Source: UBA922 sp964571295
GTDB lineage: Bacteria > Patescibacteriota > Patescibacteriia > Magasanikbacterales > UBA922
Assembly (NCBI GenBank): GCA_964571295.1
Contig: CAZNAO010000001.1
Coordinates: 1-64,000, forward strand
Reading direction: 5' to 3'
DNA: 64,000 nt
In this document: positions 1-7,309 of the stretch, piece after piece
Layout of the letters: every line of letters starts with the position of its first letter
How positions within the stretch are numbered: the first letter of the stretch is position 1
Position numbers and translations under genes: made by a program
The notes under the pieces: model-generated
Told to the model about the DNA's origin: nothing
The model's input: only the letters and a program-made list of their open reading frames with translations
Database searches by the model: none

Positions 1-88
1 CGAATTTCATCAGGTATTTCTGTTGCATTTCATCTAATTCGTCAAACGGAACCGGGATCGTTTCAATGTCAAAAATCATGGTGTTCAT
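1..88 (-). CDS. Predicted 3'-5' exonuclease, PolB-exonuclease-like (N-terminal fragment)
   Basis: Only the first 29 codons lie in the window; the gene runs off the left edge on the minus strand. The translated start reads MNTMIFDIETIPVPFDEL. FDIETIP matches the first metal-binding motif (D and E) of DEDD exonucleases, and its spacing after the start is typical of the family related to the exonuclease domain of DNA polymerase B. These enzymes remove 3' nucleotides in DNA repair. Start at 88 is chosen because a promoter lies just upstream; the ATG at 79 is also possible. The family call rests on one motif, so it is tentative. Confidence 0.5.
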   Translation of the reverse strand, partial: MNTMIFDIETIPVPFDELDEMQQKYLMKF

Positions 89-119
89 AGTACTATGAAA
101 TAAAACTTACATCTTCTTT

Positions 120-162
120 ACTATACGTTAGTGGTTGCTTTTTAGCAAAAGTGTGCTAGTAT
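120..162. promoter_or_regulatory. Divergent overlapping promoters sharing a palindromic -35 region
   Basis: Plus strand: TTGCTT (135-140), 16-nt spacer, TAGTAT (157-162) preceded by TG, serving the ATP-grasp gene at 190. Minus strand: TTGCTA (148-143), 17-nt spacer, TATAGT (125-120), serving the exonuclease gene at 88. Both -35 boxes lie in the near-palindrome TTGCTTTTTAGCAA (135-148), so the two polymerases would compete for the same site. Confidence 0.6.
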
Positions 163-189
163 TACACGGATAATGATAGAATATTTTCT

Positions 190-1098
190 ATGAAAAAAAT
201 TGCAGTTTTCTTCAAACTCCCCGGGGCGAAAGATGAGCCGCTTTCGAAACCTGATTATTGGACCGCATATTCTGAATTATCGGAAACTATTTCCGCCCGG
301 GGTGCCCAAATGTATATCACTCGCGGACAGTCCACCTATTTAGGCAATGGGTTATTTTCACGATCATGGGTTATTGAGGAGGGTAATCTACGTGAAACGG
401 GTCCGGTTACTGTCGAGGTGATATTTGACAAAGGAAGATTTAATTCTGACGGAACCATACCTGTGTTTAATAACAAAAAAATTCAAGACTACTGCGATGA
501 CAAATGGATGATGTATCAGCACCTGTCTCATCATTGCCCCAAAACGTTTTATGCTGAAAACTCCACACAACTCCAACCAATCATTTCCCAAATTTCAACA
601 GAATATGTGGTGTTTAAGCCACGCGTGGGAGCTGGCGGCGATGGAGTAGTAATAGAAAAAAAAGCATATTTCAGTCACACTAGTCTTAGTCTAAAATTCC
701 CGGCAATTATTTCAGAATTTATAGACACCTCGGACGGTATTCCTGGTATTGTCGAGGGAATGCACGATTTGCGTGTGGCGATTTTTGATGGGGAACTCTT
801 ATACTCATATGTTCGGACACCACCTAACGGAAGTCTTCTTGCAAATGTTGCAAAAGGCGGCACTTTTGCTATGGTAAATATTAAGCGCCTACCTCAAGAA
901 ATACTCAACATAATCACCAGCATCGACACCGAAATTAAAGATGTCGGGCACCGATTCTATACAGTTGATTTCGGCTGGACCTCTGAGGGTCCTAAAATTA
1001 TTGAGATGAACTCTTTTATTGGGTTACTCCCCAACAAAGATGGTGCTGTTTTTAAACTTTTAAAAGAAAAATTAGTCAGTGTATTCATGGCATTATAG
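190..1098 (+). CDS. ATP-grasp family ligase-like protein (copy 1)
   Basis: 302-residue protein resembling glutathione-synthase-type ATP-grasp enzymes, which join an acyl-phosphate intermediate to an amine or thiol. The ATP-grasp half is visible as VVFKPRVGAGGDGVVI (about residues 139-154, nucleotide-binding beta strands with a Gly-rich loop), then EGMHDLRV with acidic and basic substrate-side residues, and IIEMNS (about 276-281), the Mg-binding E-x-N signature. The substrate is not recognisable. It is followed at once by a paralogue with the same layout, so the pair arose by tandem duplication. A promoter lies 28-55 bp upstream. No clear SD precedes the ATG. Confidence 0.6.
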   Translation: MKKIAVFFKLPGAKDEPLSKPDYWTAYSELSETISARGAQMYITRGQSTYLGNGLFSRSWVIEEGNLRETGPVTVEVIFDKGRFNSDGTIPVFNNKKIQDYCDDKWMMYQHLSHHCPKTFYAENSTQLQPIISQISTEYVVFKPRVGAGGDGVVIEKKAYFSHTSLSLKFPAIISEFIDTSDGIPGIVEGMHDLRVAIFDGELLYSYVRTPPNGSLLANVAKGGTFAMVNIKRLPQEILNIITSIDTEIKDVGHRFYTVDFGWTSEGPKIIEMNSFIGLLPNKDGAVFKLLKEKLVSVFMAL

Positions 1099-1117
1099 AC
1101 CCACCTATCTTCACTAT

Positions 1118-2029
1118 ATGAAAAAAATTGCAGTATTTACTAATATGCCCCATAACGAATATGGTGCTCCGGTCTTCAAGCCCATTTATCAAGCCTCTTA
1201 TACTGAGCTCAGCAAAGAAATCGCTAAACTCGGCGGGCAGTTATATATCACCCGTGACCAAGAAAGCTATCTCGGCAATGGATCTTTTTCTCGGTCATGG
1301 ATTATGACTGATGCTGGTCTCACTGAAGCAGGACCAGTGACTGTTGATGCTATTTTCAATAAAGGAAGATTTGAGTCAGACAACACTATACCAATACTTA
1401 ATCCACCCAAATTAAAAAAGGTGTGTGACAATAAATGGCTGATGTATCAGATGTTTTCCGAATACTGCCCTCAGACATTTTTTATTGAAAACCCAGATGA
1501 GTTACTGGCTGCATTCACAAACATTACGACGAAAAAAGTGGTCTTCAAGCCGCATACCGGCAGTGAAGGCATGGGCGTAATCATCGAAGAAAAGGGATAT
1601 CTTGTACAACACTTGTCTTCTCTCTTGTTTCCAGGTATTGTCTCAGAATTCTTAGACACCTCTCATGGAATTCCGGGTATTACCGAGGGAACCCATGATC
1701 TTCGGTTAGCCTTTCTTGATGAAGAAATTGCATTTTCATATGTCAGAAAACCTCCAGCAGGGAGTTTATTAGCCAATATATCGCAAGGTGGAAGTTTTAC
1801 CATGCTTGACCCCCGTACCTTACCGCCCGAAGTGATCTCAATTGCACAGAAAATTGATTCTCATTTCGCAGATTGCGGCCACCGTTTTTACTGTATTGAT
1901 TTTGGTTATACCCTTGAGGGTCCTAAAATTATTGAGATGAATTCCGAGGTGCGCCTCTCCCCCAATAGTGATTCTCCGATTTTTGCTACGTTTAAAAAAC
2001 AACTGGCCCAAGTATTGATGGATCTCTAA
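1118..2029 (+). CDS. ATP-grasp family ligase-like protein (copy 2)
   Basis: 303-residue paralogue of the preceding gene; both begin with MKKIAVF and share YITR, SYLGNG, SRSW, DKWLMYQ/DKWMMYQ, VVFKP, EGTHDLR/EGMHDLR and GPKIIEMNS in the same order. The open frame extends upstream to 1079, but the ATG at 1118 aligns with the start of copy 1, so it is used here. The gap to copy 1 is 19 nt, so the genes are probably co-transcribed. The Mg-binding IIEMNS motif is kept, so both copies should be active. Divergence between the copies is greatest in the middle and at the C terminus, hinting at different substrates. Confidence 0.6.
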   Translation: MKKIAVFTNMPHNEYGAPVFKPIYQASYTELSKEIAKLGGQLYITRDQESYLGNGSFSRSWIMTDAGLTEAGPVTVDAIFNKGRFESDNTIPILNPPKLKKVCDNKWLMYQMFSEYCPQTFFIENPDELLAAFTNITTKKVVFKPHTGSEGMGVIIEEKGYLVQHLSSLLFPGIVSEFLDTSHGIPGITEGTHDLRLAFLDEEIAFSYVRKPPAGSLLANISQGGSFTMLDPRTLPPEVISIAQKIDSHFADCGHRFYCIDFGYTLEGPKIIEMNSEVRLSPNSDSPIFATFKKQLAQVLMDL

Positions 2030-2059
2030 CTAGAAATTGAAAATCTACTAAAATTAGCG

Positions 2060-2092
2060 TACACGGGCACATGCTCGTGTATTTACTTTTTG
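2060..2092 (+). terminator. Rho-independent terminator after the ATP-grasp pair
   Basis: Inverted repeat TACACG (2060-2065) / CGTGTA (2076-2081) with further inner pairing GCA/TGC, followed by a T-rich run. It overlaps the end of the convergent TrmH gene. Confidence 0.5.
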
Positions 2093-2550
2093 ACTTTTCT
2101 GCCAATCTCATACATCCCGATTCCTGCCGCAACAGAGACATTGAGACTTTCTTTCATTCCATGCATGGGAATATGCACGACCGCGTCTACGTGTGCGAGT
2201 ACTTCCTCTTTGATCCCGTCGACTTCGTTGCCCACGATAAGTGCCACGTTCTTCTCGTCCGGATCATACGTCCCGATATCGGTACTTTCTTCTGTCTTCT
2301 CAAGGGCCACTATCGTGTACCCCTGCTTTTTCAAGCGATAGATAAGTTCTATAAGCGATTCACTATGTTCCCAGGGAACGGTTTTCTCGGCACCAAGGGC
2401 CACTTTATTGATTTCCGGGCGGGGTGGGAATGGCGTATAGCCAACGAGATATAATTTGGTAAATCCGCATGCGTCAGCAGTACGGAACATCGCTCCCACA
2501 TTGTGACAGGAGCGGATATTGGGAAGGATAAGTACTAAGTCGGGTTTCAT
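2083..2550 (-). CDS. TrmH/SpoU-family RNA 2'-O-methyltransferase
   Basis: 155 residues, the size of a bare SPOUT methyltransferase domain. Family motifs are visible: NIRSCHNVGAMFRTADACGF near the N terminus (N-x-G-x-x-x-R-T motif 1), ALIVGNEVDGI (motif 2, SAM-binding knot) and IPMHGMKESLNVSVAAGI (motif 3, knot closure). These enzymes methylate the ribose of a tRNA or rRNA nucleotide using SAM; the target cannot be read from sequence. A promoter TTGAAA (2587-2582), 17 nt, TATGCT (2564-2559) lies so close to the ATG that the transcript should be almost leaderless. Convergent with the ATP-grasp pair. Confidence 0.8.
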   Translation of the reverse strand: MKPDLVLILPNIRSCHNVGAMFRTADACGFTKLYLVGYTPFPPRPEINKVALGAEKTVPWEHSESLIELIYRLKKQGYTIVALEKTEESTDIGTYDPDEKNVALIVGNEVDGIKEEVLAHVDAVVHIPMHGMKESLNVSVAAGIGMYEIGRKVKK

Positions 2551-2558
2551 AGGCTCAC

Positions 2559-2587
2559 AGCATACCGGAAAAATGGCTGCTTTTCAA
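2559..2587 (-). promoter_or_regulatory. Promoter of the TrmH-like gene
   Basis: TTGAAA-17-TATGCT on the minus strand. The expected transcription start (about 2552) falls about 2 nt from the ATG at 2550, implying a leaderless or nearly leaderless mRNA. Confidence 0.6.
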
Positions 2588-2605
2588 GCATACTAGATCT
2601 ATAAA

Positions 2606-2632
2606 TAAAAACAGCCCGGGTGGGCTTGTTTT
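2606..2632 (-). terminator. Terminator of the 42-residue membrane protein gene
   Basis: Minus-strand stem AGCCC/GGGCT with a short loop (2613-2626) followed by a T-rich stretch. It separates the small gene at 2639-2767 from the downstream TrmH gene. Confidence 0.6.
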
Positions 2633-2638
2633 AATTCT

Positions 2639-2767
2639 TCATCCTAGTGCTAATCGCGGGACAAAGATAAATACTGCGGTTGCAATAGCTATCCCTGCGG
2701 CGAGATAAAAATACACAAAAGAAAACTCAGACTTTACGGCGTCTTGTGCCAAATATTTATGTTGCAT
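2639..2767 (-). CDS. Small single-helix membrane protein (42 residues)
   Basis: Starts MQHKYLAQDAVKSEF, then a hydrophobic stretch of about 22 residues (FVYFYLAAGIAIATAVFIF) and a short C terminus ending VPRLALG. No family is recognised. The case for a real gene is its context: a near-consensus promoter 45 nt upstream and an intrinsic terminator immediately downstream make a self-contained unit of about 200 bp. There is no SD; the leader is A-rich. It could instead be a leader of a short RNA. Confidence 0.45.
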   Translation of the reverse strand: MQHKYLAQDAVKSEFSFVYFYLAAGIAIATAVFIFVPRLALG

Positions 2768-2811
2768 ATATTGTTTGTTTTTTTTGTTTTTTGTATGTTG
2801 CAACGCTATAT

Positions 2812-2840
2812 ACTATACCATAAAAAACGGCTTTTGTCAA
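2812..2840 (-). promoter_or_regulatory. Strong sigma70-type promoter for the 42-residue membrane protein
   Basis: Minus strand TTGACA (2840-2835), 17-nt spacer, TATAGT (2817-2812): near consensus. Confidence 0.7.
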
Positions 2841-2891
2841 CCTCATTTTTAGCCAAATTTTGCATTTTTAATGAAAAAAAAGGAGCTATCT

Positions 2892-2932
2892 GATATACTT
2901 GTACGACAACTTAAAACTTATGAGTTTTAAGT
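2892..2932 (+). promoter_or_regulatory. Extended -10 promoter and 5' hairpin upstream of the Xer recombinase
   Basis: TGaTATACT (2892-2899) is an extended -10 element without a clear -35. Just after the expected start is a perfect 9-bp inverted repeat ACTTAAAAC/GTTTTAAGT (2909-2932), which would put a hairpin at the very 5' end of the mRNA, 10 nt before the ATG. It could protect the mRNA or modulate initiation. Confidence 0.45.
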
Positions 2933-2941
2933 GATAGTTAT

Positions 2942-3946
2942 ATGTCCACTCTTAAACTTTACCAAACTCAGTTTCTTGAACATCTCGAGATCGAAAAAAA
3001 CCGGAGCGACAAAACGACCCGGAATTATGATTTTTATTTGAAGCGATTCATCGAATGGTTCGGGGAGAACAAAAAACCCGGAGATATTACCTACGAAAGT
3101 ATCCGGCAATATCGTCTCTGGCTCAACCGGCTGATCGATGTACATGGAGAGCCACTCAAGAAGAATACACAAAACTATCACCTGATCGCACTTCGGACAT
3201 TCCTCAAATATTTGGCAAAACGCGATATCGAAACCCTGCCTGCAGAGAAAATTGAACTCATGAAAATGCCCGACCGCGAAGTGTCTTTTCTTGATGGAAG
3301 CGATCTCGCACGCATCCTCGAAGCTCCCCTCAGGAATATCAATACCAAAAAACTTGAGCGTGAGACAGCCAAAATTTCTGCCGGACCGACCCTGCTCATT
3401 GCATACCGGGACAAGGCGATTCTTGAATTGCTTTTTTCGACCGGACTTCGTGTCTCTGAGTTGATCAAGCTCAAAAAAGATGACGTGAACCTCAAACGGG
3501 ATGAATTTACCGTGATCGGAAAAGGCCGTAAAACCCGGGTAGTATTTCTCTCAGAACAGGCGAAGTACTGGCTCAAGAAATATCTTGACCTTCGTCATGA
3601 TATTCATCCGTATCTCTTTATCTCCCATGATAAACGAACCAAAAAAATGGAGGTAATAAAAAATAAATCTAAAGGAATACCGGATGAACCTCTGACCACA
3701 CGTTCAGTGCAACGTATTGTCCAAAAACACGCCCGTGAAGCAGGTATCACCAAATCAGTCACTCCACACACCCTTCGACACTCTTATGCCACTGATTTGC
3801 TCCAAAACGGGGCCGACATACGCAGCGTACAGTCCATGCTCGGACATGCTTCAATTACGACGACCCAGATCTATACGCATATTACTGACCGGGAATTGCT
3901 TAATATACATAAAAAATTTCATGATAAAAAACGAAAGAATGATTGA
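2942..3946 (+). CDS. xer: XerC/XerD-type tyrosine recombinase
   Basis: 334-residue site-specific recombinase, probably the one that resolves chromosome dimers at dif. N-terminal SAM-like DNA-binding domain (residues about 1-100), then the catalytic domain with the full set: Arg170 (TGLRVSEL), Lys194 (GKGRK), His276 and Arg279 (HTLRHSYA), His302 (GHAS) and nucleophile Tyr311 (IYTH). There is a lysine-rich insert at about 232-246 (TKKMEVIKNKSKGIPDEP), making it longer than the usual ~300. No integrase-type partner genes or attachment-site duplications are near, so a housekeeping Xer is favoured over a mobile-element integrase. A tRNA-Arg follows, which is also a common integration site, so that possibility is kept. 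Confidence 0.85.
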   Translation: MSTLKLYQTQFLEHLEIEKNRSDKTTRNYDFYLKRFIEWFGENKKPGDITYESIRQYRLWLNRLIDVHGEPLKKNTQNYHLIALRTFLKYLAKRDIETLPAEKIELMKMPDREVSFLDGSDLARILEAPLRNINTKKLERETAKISAGPTLLIAYRDKAILELLFSTGLRVSELIKLKKDDVNLKRDEFTVIGKGRKTRVVFLSEQAKYWLKKYLDLRHDIHPYLFISHDKRTKKMEVIKNKSKGIPDEPLTTRSVQRIVQKHAREAGITKSVTPHTLRHSYATDLLQNGADIRSVQSMLGHASITTTQIYTHITDRELLNIHKKFHDKKRKND

Positions 3947-3971
3947 CAAAAAGAATCAAAAGTCGTACAGT
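3943..3971 (+). promoter_or_regulatory. Promoter of tRNA-Arg(TCT)
   Basis: TTGACA (3943-3948), 17-nt spacer, TACAGT (3966-3971). The -35 box overlaps the stop codon of xer. Confidence 0.65.
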
Positions 3972-4024
3972 GGAAAGCCGAAAGTCCGATTTTGACTTTA
4001 TGTTACCACTTTCCCGACTTTTGA
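3956..4024. repeat. Long inverted repeat built from AAAGTC units
   Basis: Outer arms TCAAAAGTCG (3956-3965) and CGACTTTTGA (4015-4024) are perfectly complementary, with an inner AAAGTC/GACTTT pair. It lies between the tRNA promoter and the tRNA. Similar AAAGTC-rich inverted sequences occur at about 14354-14440, 16380-16441 and 34850-34920. Confidence 0.5.
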
Positions 4025-4031
4025 CTCACAT

Positions 4032-4103
4032 GAGCCCATAGTTCAATGGATAGAACACTAGCCTTCTAAGCTGGATATGCAGGTTCGATTCCTGCTGGGC
4101 TCA
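4032..4103 (+). tRNA. tRNA-Arg(TCT)
   Basis: Complete cloverleaf: acceptor GAGCCCA/TGGGCTC, anticodon loop CTTCTAA with anticodon TCT, T-arm GCAGG/CCTGC with loop TTCGATT, discriminator A. CCA is not encoded. Own promoter and terminator. Confidence 0.93.
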
Positions 4104-4107
4104 CGCT

Positions 4108-4140
4108 AAACCCTGCACCGCTCTGGCGCAGGGTTTTTTG
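4108..4140 (+). terminator. Terminator of tRNA-Arg(TCT)
   Basis: Stem AACCCTGC/GCAGGGTT followed by TTTTT. Confidence 0.8.
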
Positions 4141-4184
4141 ACAAAAGAAACTATATCCTGTAATTTCCCCAGTAAGGAGGTTTT

Positions 4185-4490
4185 ATGAAAAAAAAGAAGA
4201 AGCCCACTCTCTACTGGTGTGCTCAGTGCGAACACCGGGAAACACCTACGGTCGGTGAGAAATGGTTTTTTCTCACCATAAAGAAAGAGTTGTGCTGCCC
4301 ACGATGTCATGCAGATTCTTTCTACATCTTCGAAGACGAACCGTACGCATGCGTAATATGCGGCACCCCTTCTCCCTCGCGGGATGTCGCTCGATCCAGG
4401 AATGGTTCACCTTGCACGTATCGAAAATCCGGCAAGTGCCCCGGAGTATTTCGTCCCAAAAAACCTCGCACACCCTCATCTCTCCGATAA
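4185..4490 (+). CDS. Small zinc-ribbon protein
   Basis: 101 residues starting MKKKKKPTLYW. Cysteine pairs WCAQC, CCPRC and CVIC (about residues 12-58) look like one or two zinc ribbons; the C-terminal third is basic and Pro/Ser-rich. Function unknown; nucleic-acid binding is plausible for a basic zinc-ribbon protein. A strong SD (AAGGAGG, 4172-4178) sits 6 nt before the ATG, unlike most core genes in the window. A large hairpin terminator follows. A second small zinc-ribbon gene with the same style of SD lies at 43621-43773. Confidence 0.65.
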   Translation: MKKKKKPTLYWCAQCEHRETPTVGEKWFFLTIKKELCCPRCHADSFYIFEDEPYACVICGTPSPSRDVARSRNGSPCTYRKSGKCPGVFRPKKPRTPSSLR

Positions 4491-4511
4491 TCGCACGTCG
4501 TGGGAGCAATG

Positions 4512-4583
4512 AAGCAAGCCACCTCGACGTCATAAGTTTTGTATCCGACATACAAAGCTTATGACGGGTGACTTGCTTTTTGT
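4512..4583 (+). terminator. Long hairpin terminator after the zinc-ribbon gene
   Basis: Nested stems GCAAG/CTTGC (4514-4518, 4572-4576) and GTCATAAG/CTTATGAC (4529-4536, 4558-4565) with an inner stem, followed by TTTTTGTTT. Confidence 0.75.
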
Positions 4584-4654
4584 TTACTCTTGCAATAATT
4601 CCCCTTTTACGCAATACTACTGATAACACACACTTATTCATTAATCATTATTAT

Positions 4655-5383
4655 ATGTGGGTGCTCGCGATCGTTATTGCTTTTATCCTACTGATCAGTA
4701 TTCGCCAGGTGAATCAGTATGAGCGTGGAGTAAAGTTTCAACTTGGTAAGTTTACCAAATTGATTGAACCCGGCTGGAGATTGGTCGTACCAATTTTCCA
4801 AAGCATGCAAAAAGTAGATATCCGCACCAAGGCAGTAGATGTGCCATTTCAGGAAGCAATTACTAAAGATAATGTATCCGCAAAAATCAATGCCGTTATT
4901 TATTACCGGGTGATCGATGCTGGAAAAGCAGTGCTGGAAGTAGAAAATTTCTGGTTTGCCGTATCGCAACTCGCCCAGACTACTATGCGTAATGTGATTG
5001 GACAGCTCGAGCTTGACGAGCTCCTTGCACGCCGGGAAGAGGCTGCAAAGAAAATCCGGGAAATCATCGATGTTGCGACTGATGTCTGGGGAATCAAGGT
5101 TGAAACCGTAGAATTGAAAGATATCACCCTCCCTGACGATATGCAGCGCGTTATTGCAAAACAAGCAGAAGCTGAGCGTGAGAAGCGGTCGGTTATCATC
5201 AAAGCGGAAGGCGAAATCGCGGCTGCAGAGAATATTGCACAGGCCGCACGCATGCTTTCCGATGCTCCAGGAGCACTCCACCTCCGCACCCTGTCTACTA
5301 TCAATGATGTAAGCTCTGACCAATCCAATACGATTATCTTCGCCGTACCGCTTGAAGTACTCAGGTCATTTGAGAAAAAATAA
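4655..5383 (+). CDS. SPFH/band-7 family membrane protein (slipin-like)
   Basis: 242 residues from the ATG at 4655, chosen because it directly precedes the membrane anchor WVLAIVIAFILLISI; the open frame upstream is not protein-like. The anchor is followed by the band-7 domain with YERGVKFQLGKF, EPGWRLVVPI and VDIRTKAVDVP, then a long alpha-helical coiled-coil-forming part rich in A, E and K (VIAKQAEAEREKRSVIIKAEGE) typical of SPFH oligomers. Such proteins form membrane scaffolds that influence protease activity or lipid domains. No NfeD-type partner protease is adjacent, so the exact role is open. Confidence 0.88.
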   Translation: MWVLAIVIAFILLISIRQVNQYERGVKFQLGKFTKLIEPGWRLVVPIFQSMQKVDIRTKAVDVPFQEAITKDNVSAKINAVIYYRVIDAGKAVLEVENFWFAVSQLAQTTMRNVIGQLELDELLARREEAAKKIREIIDVATDVWGIKVETVELKDITLPDDMQRVIAKQAEAEREKRSVIIKAEGEIAAAENIAQAARMLSDAPGALHLRTLSTINDVSSDQSNTIIFAVPLEVLRSFEKK

Positions 5384-5398
5384 TAGCCCGCAATCTCA

Positions 5399-5476
5399 CA
5401 ACGACACACGACTCACGTAACACGACCAGTACCGCTATCCTTGTGTCGTGCCATGCGCTCTCGTGTGTCGTTTTTG
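5399..5476 (+). terminator. Double-stem terminator after the band-7 gene
   Basis: Perfect long arms ACGACACACGA (5401-5411) and TCGTGTGTCGT (5461-5471) enclosing CACGAC/GTCGTG, then TTTTTG. Confidence 0.8.
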
Positions 5477-5484
5477 ATTTATGA

Positions 5485-5513
5485 TTGACAAAAAGCCTAA
5501 AAATGTATATACT
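5485..5513 (+). promoter_or_regulatory. Promoter of tRNA-His
   Basis: TTGACA (5485-5490), 17 nt, TATACT (5508-5513). Confidence 0.75.
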
Positions 5514-5550
5514 CGACTTTACAAATTAAGGTTCTCAGAGGTAAATCGAG

Positions 5551-5624
5551 GGGTGGCTATGGTGTAGTGGTAGCACAGGAGATTGTGGCTCTCCTAGTAC
5601 GGGTTCAATTCCCGTTAGTCACCC
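5551..5624 (+). tRNA. tRNA-His(GTG)
   Basis: Acceptor GGTGGCT/AGTCACC with the extra G-1 (5551) opposite discriminator C (5624), the histidine identity pair. Anticodon loop TTGTGGC (5583-5589), anticodon GTG. CCA is not encoded. Confidence 0.93.
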
Positions 5625-5643
5625 CTTGGTGTATCTCTTCTAT

Positions 5644-5669
5644 AAAAAAGCCTGAATAGGGCTTTTTTG
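5644..5669 (+). terminator. Terminator of tRNA-His
   Basis: AAAAAAGCC / GGCTTTTTT stem with a short loop. Confidence 0.8.
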
Positions 5670-5737
5670 CTTATAACCGCTTTCATTTTCACCCTTCCCG
5701 TGCTACCATACTTGGTATACCCACTATCTGATATCTT

Positions 5738-6154
5738 ATGAAATTTTCTACCCGCATTTTTCTTTTAATGCTCATTCTACTTGTTAGCGGATTTGGCTGC
5801 ACCTCTCGCACCCCTGACACCCCCACTGAACCTACTGCAATGTTCTACCCTGATTCATTCGACCCTACAATCCTGATCGGACGTTGGCATACTGAACTTG
5901 GAGACGGAGGAGGAATTGGTGGATACCGTGATTATACCTTCTACTCTGACGGGACTTTTGCAGTCGAAGGTTACCCTGCATGGAATGAATATGGTACCTA
6001 TGAAGTAACTGGATATGACAACAATCTAGTCACCGTCAGCTTCATAGGAACAACAGGTGAACAAGCGAGTGCGTACCAGGCGGTTCTCCAATTCGAACCA
6101 AATGGTACAGAATTTAATTCACCCACTCTTGGGAACTACACTCGCGCCGAGTAA
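5738..6154 (+). CDS. Small lipoprotein
   Basis: 138 residues with a clear lipoprotein signal: basic start MKFSTR, hydrophobic core FLLMLILLVS and lipobox SGFGC, cleavage before Cys21. After a Pro/Thr-rich linker the mature part (WHTELGDGGGIGGYRDYTFYSDGTFAVEG...) is Gly/Tyr-rich and strand-like, resembling small lipocalin-like domains in which a YTFYSDGTF strand recurs. The family is not identified with confidence. LspA and a glycosyltransferase are encoded in the same window, but there is no functional link to the neighbouring glycosyltransferase beyond 33-nt spacing. Confidence 0.6.
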   Translation: MKFSTRIFLLMLILLVSGFGCTSRTPDTPTEPTAMFYPDSFDPTILIGRWHTELGDGGGIGGYRDYTFYSDGTFAVEGYPAWNEYGTYEVTGYDNNLVTVSFIGTTGEQASAYQAVLQFEPNGTEFNSPTLGNYTRAE

Positions 6155-6187
6155 TTAGACCTTCTTCGACCATTGTTCGAGCGTCCT

Positions 6188-7309
6188 ATGTCTCACCTCA
6201 ATCGACTACTTATTCTTTCTCTTTCTACTGGAGGTGGGCATATACAAGCTGCACGCGCACTTGAAAAGACTGTAGCGCGCGATTTTCCCCACATTGTCTG
6301 TCGGCACATTGATGTAGCTGATTTTATTACCCCTCTATTCAAAACTACTACGATCGGAGGATACAGCTTCCTCATTTCACATTTACCACGTGTCTGGAAA
6401 TCTCTATTTAAGCTTACCGACAATACACGTATCATGTCGGCATATCGCACGCTCACCAACTATCTCAAAAAATTAAATTCATTCGATTTTTTACACGAAG
6501 TCGAAGCTTTTCGTCCGGATCACATTATTTGCACCCATTTCCTACCTGCGGAAATACTTGCCCATGCTCAAAAAAAGCAAATGAATAAAATTCCCCTTAC
6601 TGAAATCATCACTGACTATGGAGTACATCCTGCATGGGTGATCGATGGCATTGACACCTATATCGTTGCGACACCTTCCATGAAACAATACTTAACAGAC
6701 TCCTTTGCCATTCCTTCTTCAGCCATTCAAACTTTTGGTATACCCATCGACCCTGCATTTCAAAATTCGGAAGATCCCGTACATCTCAAATCTTCATATG
6801 GATTTTCTCCTACCAACCCACTTATTCTAGTTTTGGCAGGCGGGAGCGGATTAATCGATATAGTAGCCGTACTTGAACGGCTTTTCTCACATATCGCTTC
6901 TCCTGTAACGATCATTGCGGTTGCGGGAAACAATGAAGTTCTCCATAGACGTATCACCAAGCTTACTCCTCCTTCATATATTACTTATCGTACCTACGGT
7001 TGGACTGACCGTATTCCTGAATTTATGCGTATGGCCTCGGTAGTCGTAAGTAAACCTGGGGGACTTACCACCACGGAATGTATGTCCCTTGGAGTACCCT
7101 TGATCGCAATTAACCCGATCCCTGGACAGGAGGAATTTAATGTTGGCTTCCTTTCAGAGGCCGGAAGAGGTGCATATGCACCAACCATTGAGGATATCTG
7201 TCCACTTCTCGATCGATATCTCTCAACAGACTATGTACCAAAAGACCGTGTTTCTTCACGGTCTGCTCACCAGATTATAGAATTTCTCGCTTCTCAGCCA
7301 TTATCATAG
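6188..7309 (+). CDS. MurG/UgtP-like glycosyltransferase (GT28, MGDG-synthase type)
   Basis: 373 residues from the ATG at 6188; an upstream TTG at 6173 is less likely. The N-terminal STGGGHIQAARALEK loop matches the diacylglycerol-glucosyltransferase/MGDG-synthase family, and the C-terminal half has the GT-B nucleotide-sugar site: LVLAGGSG, YGWTDRIPEFMRMASVVVSKPGG and TTTECMSLGVPLI. It probably transfers a sugar from a UDP donor to a membrane lipid at the cytoplasmic face, making glycolipid. It could share the UDP-glucose made by GalU (15502-16344). The 3' end overlaps the convergent pilin-like gene by 16 bp. Confidence 0.8.
   Translation: MSHLNRLLILSLSTGGGHIQAARALEKTVARDFPHIVCRHIDVADFITPLFKTTTIGGYSFLISHLPRVWKSLFKLTDNTRIMSAYRTLTNYLKKLNSFDFLHEVEAFRPDHIICTHFLPAEILAHAQKKQMNKIPLTEIITDYGVHPAWVIDGIDTYIVATPSMKQYLTDSFAIPSSAIQTFGIPIDPAFQNSEDPVHLKSSYGFSPTNPLILVLAGGSGLIDIVAVLERLFSHIASPVTIIAVAGNNEVLHRRITKLTPPSYITYRTYGWTDRIPEFMRMASVVVSKPGGLTTTECMSLGVPLIAINPIPGQEEFNVGFLSEAGRGAYAPTIEDICPLLDRYLSTDYVPKDRVSSRSAHQIIEFLASQPLS

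Noticed and set aside
2942..3946. Xer gene plus tRNA-Arg as an integrated mobile element
   Set aside because: No duplicated tRNA 3' end, no other phage or plasmid genes, and a flanking housekeeping context.
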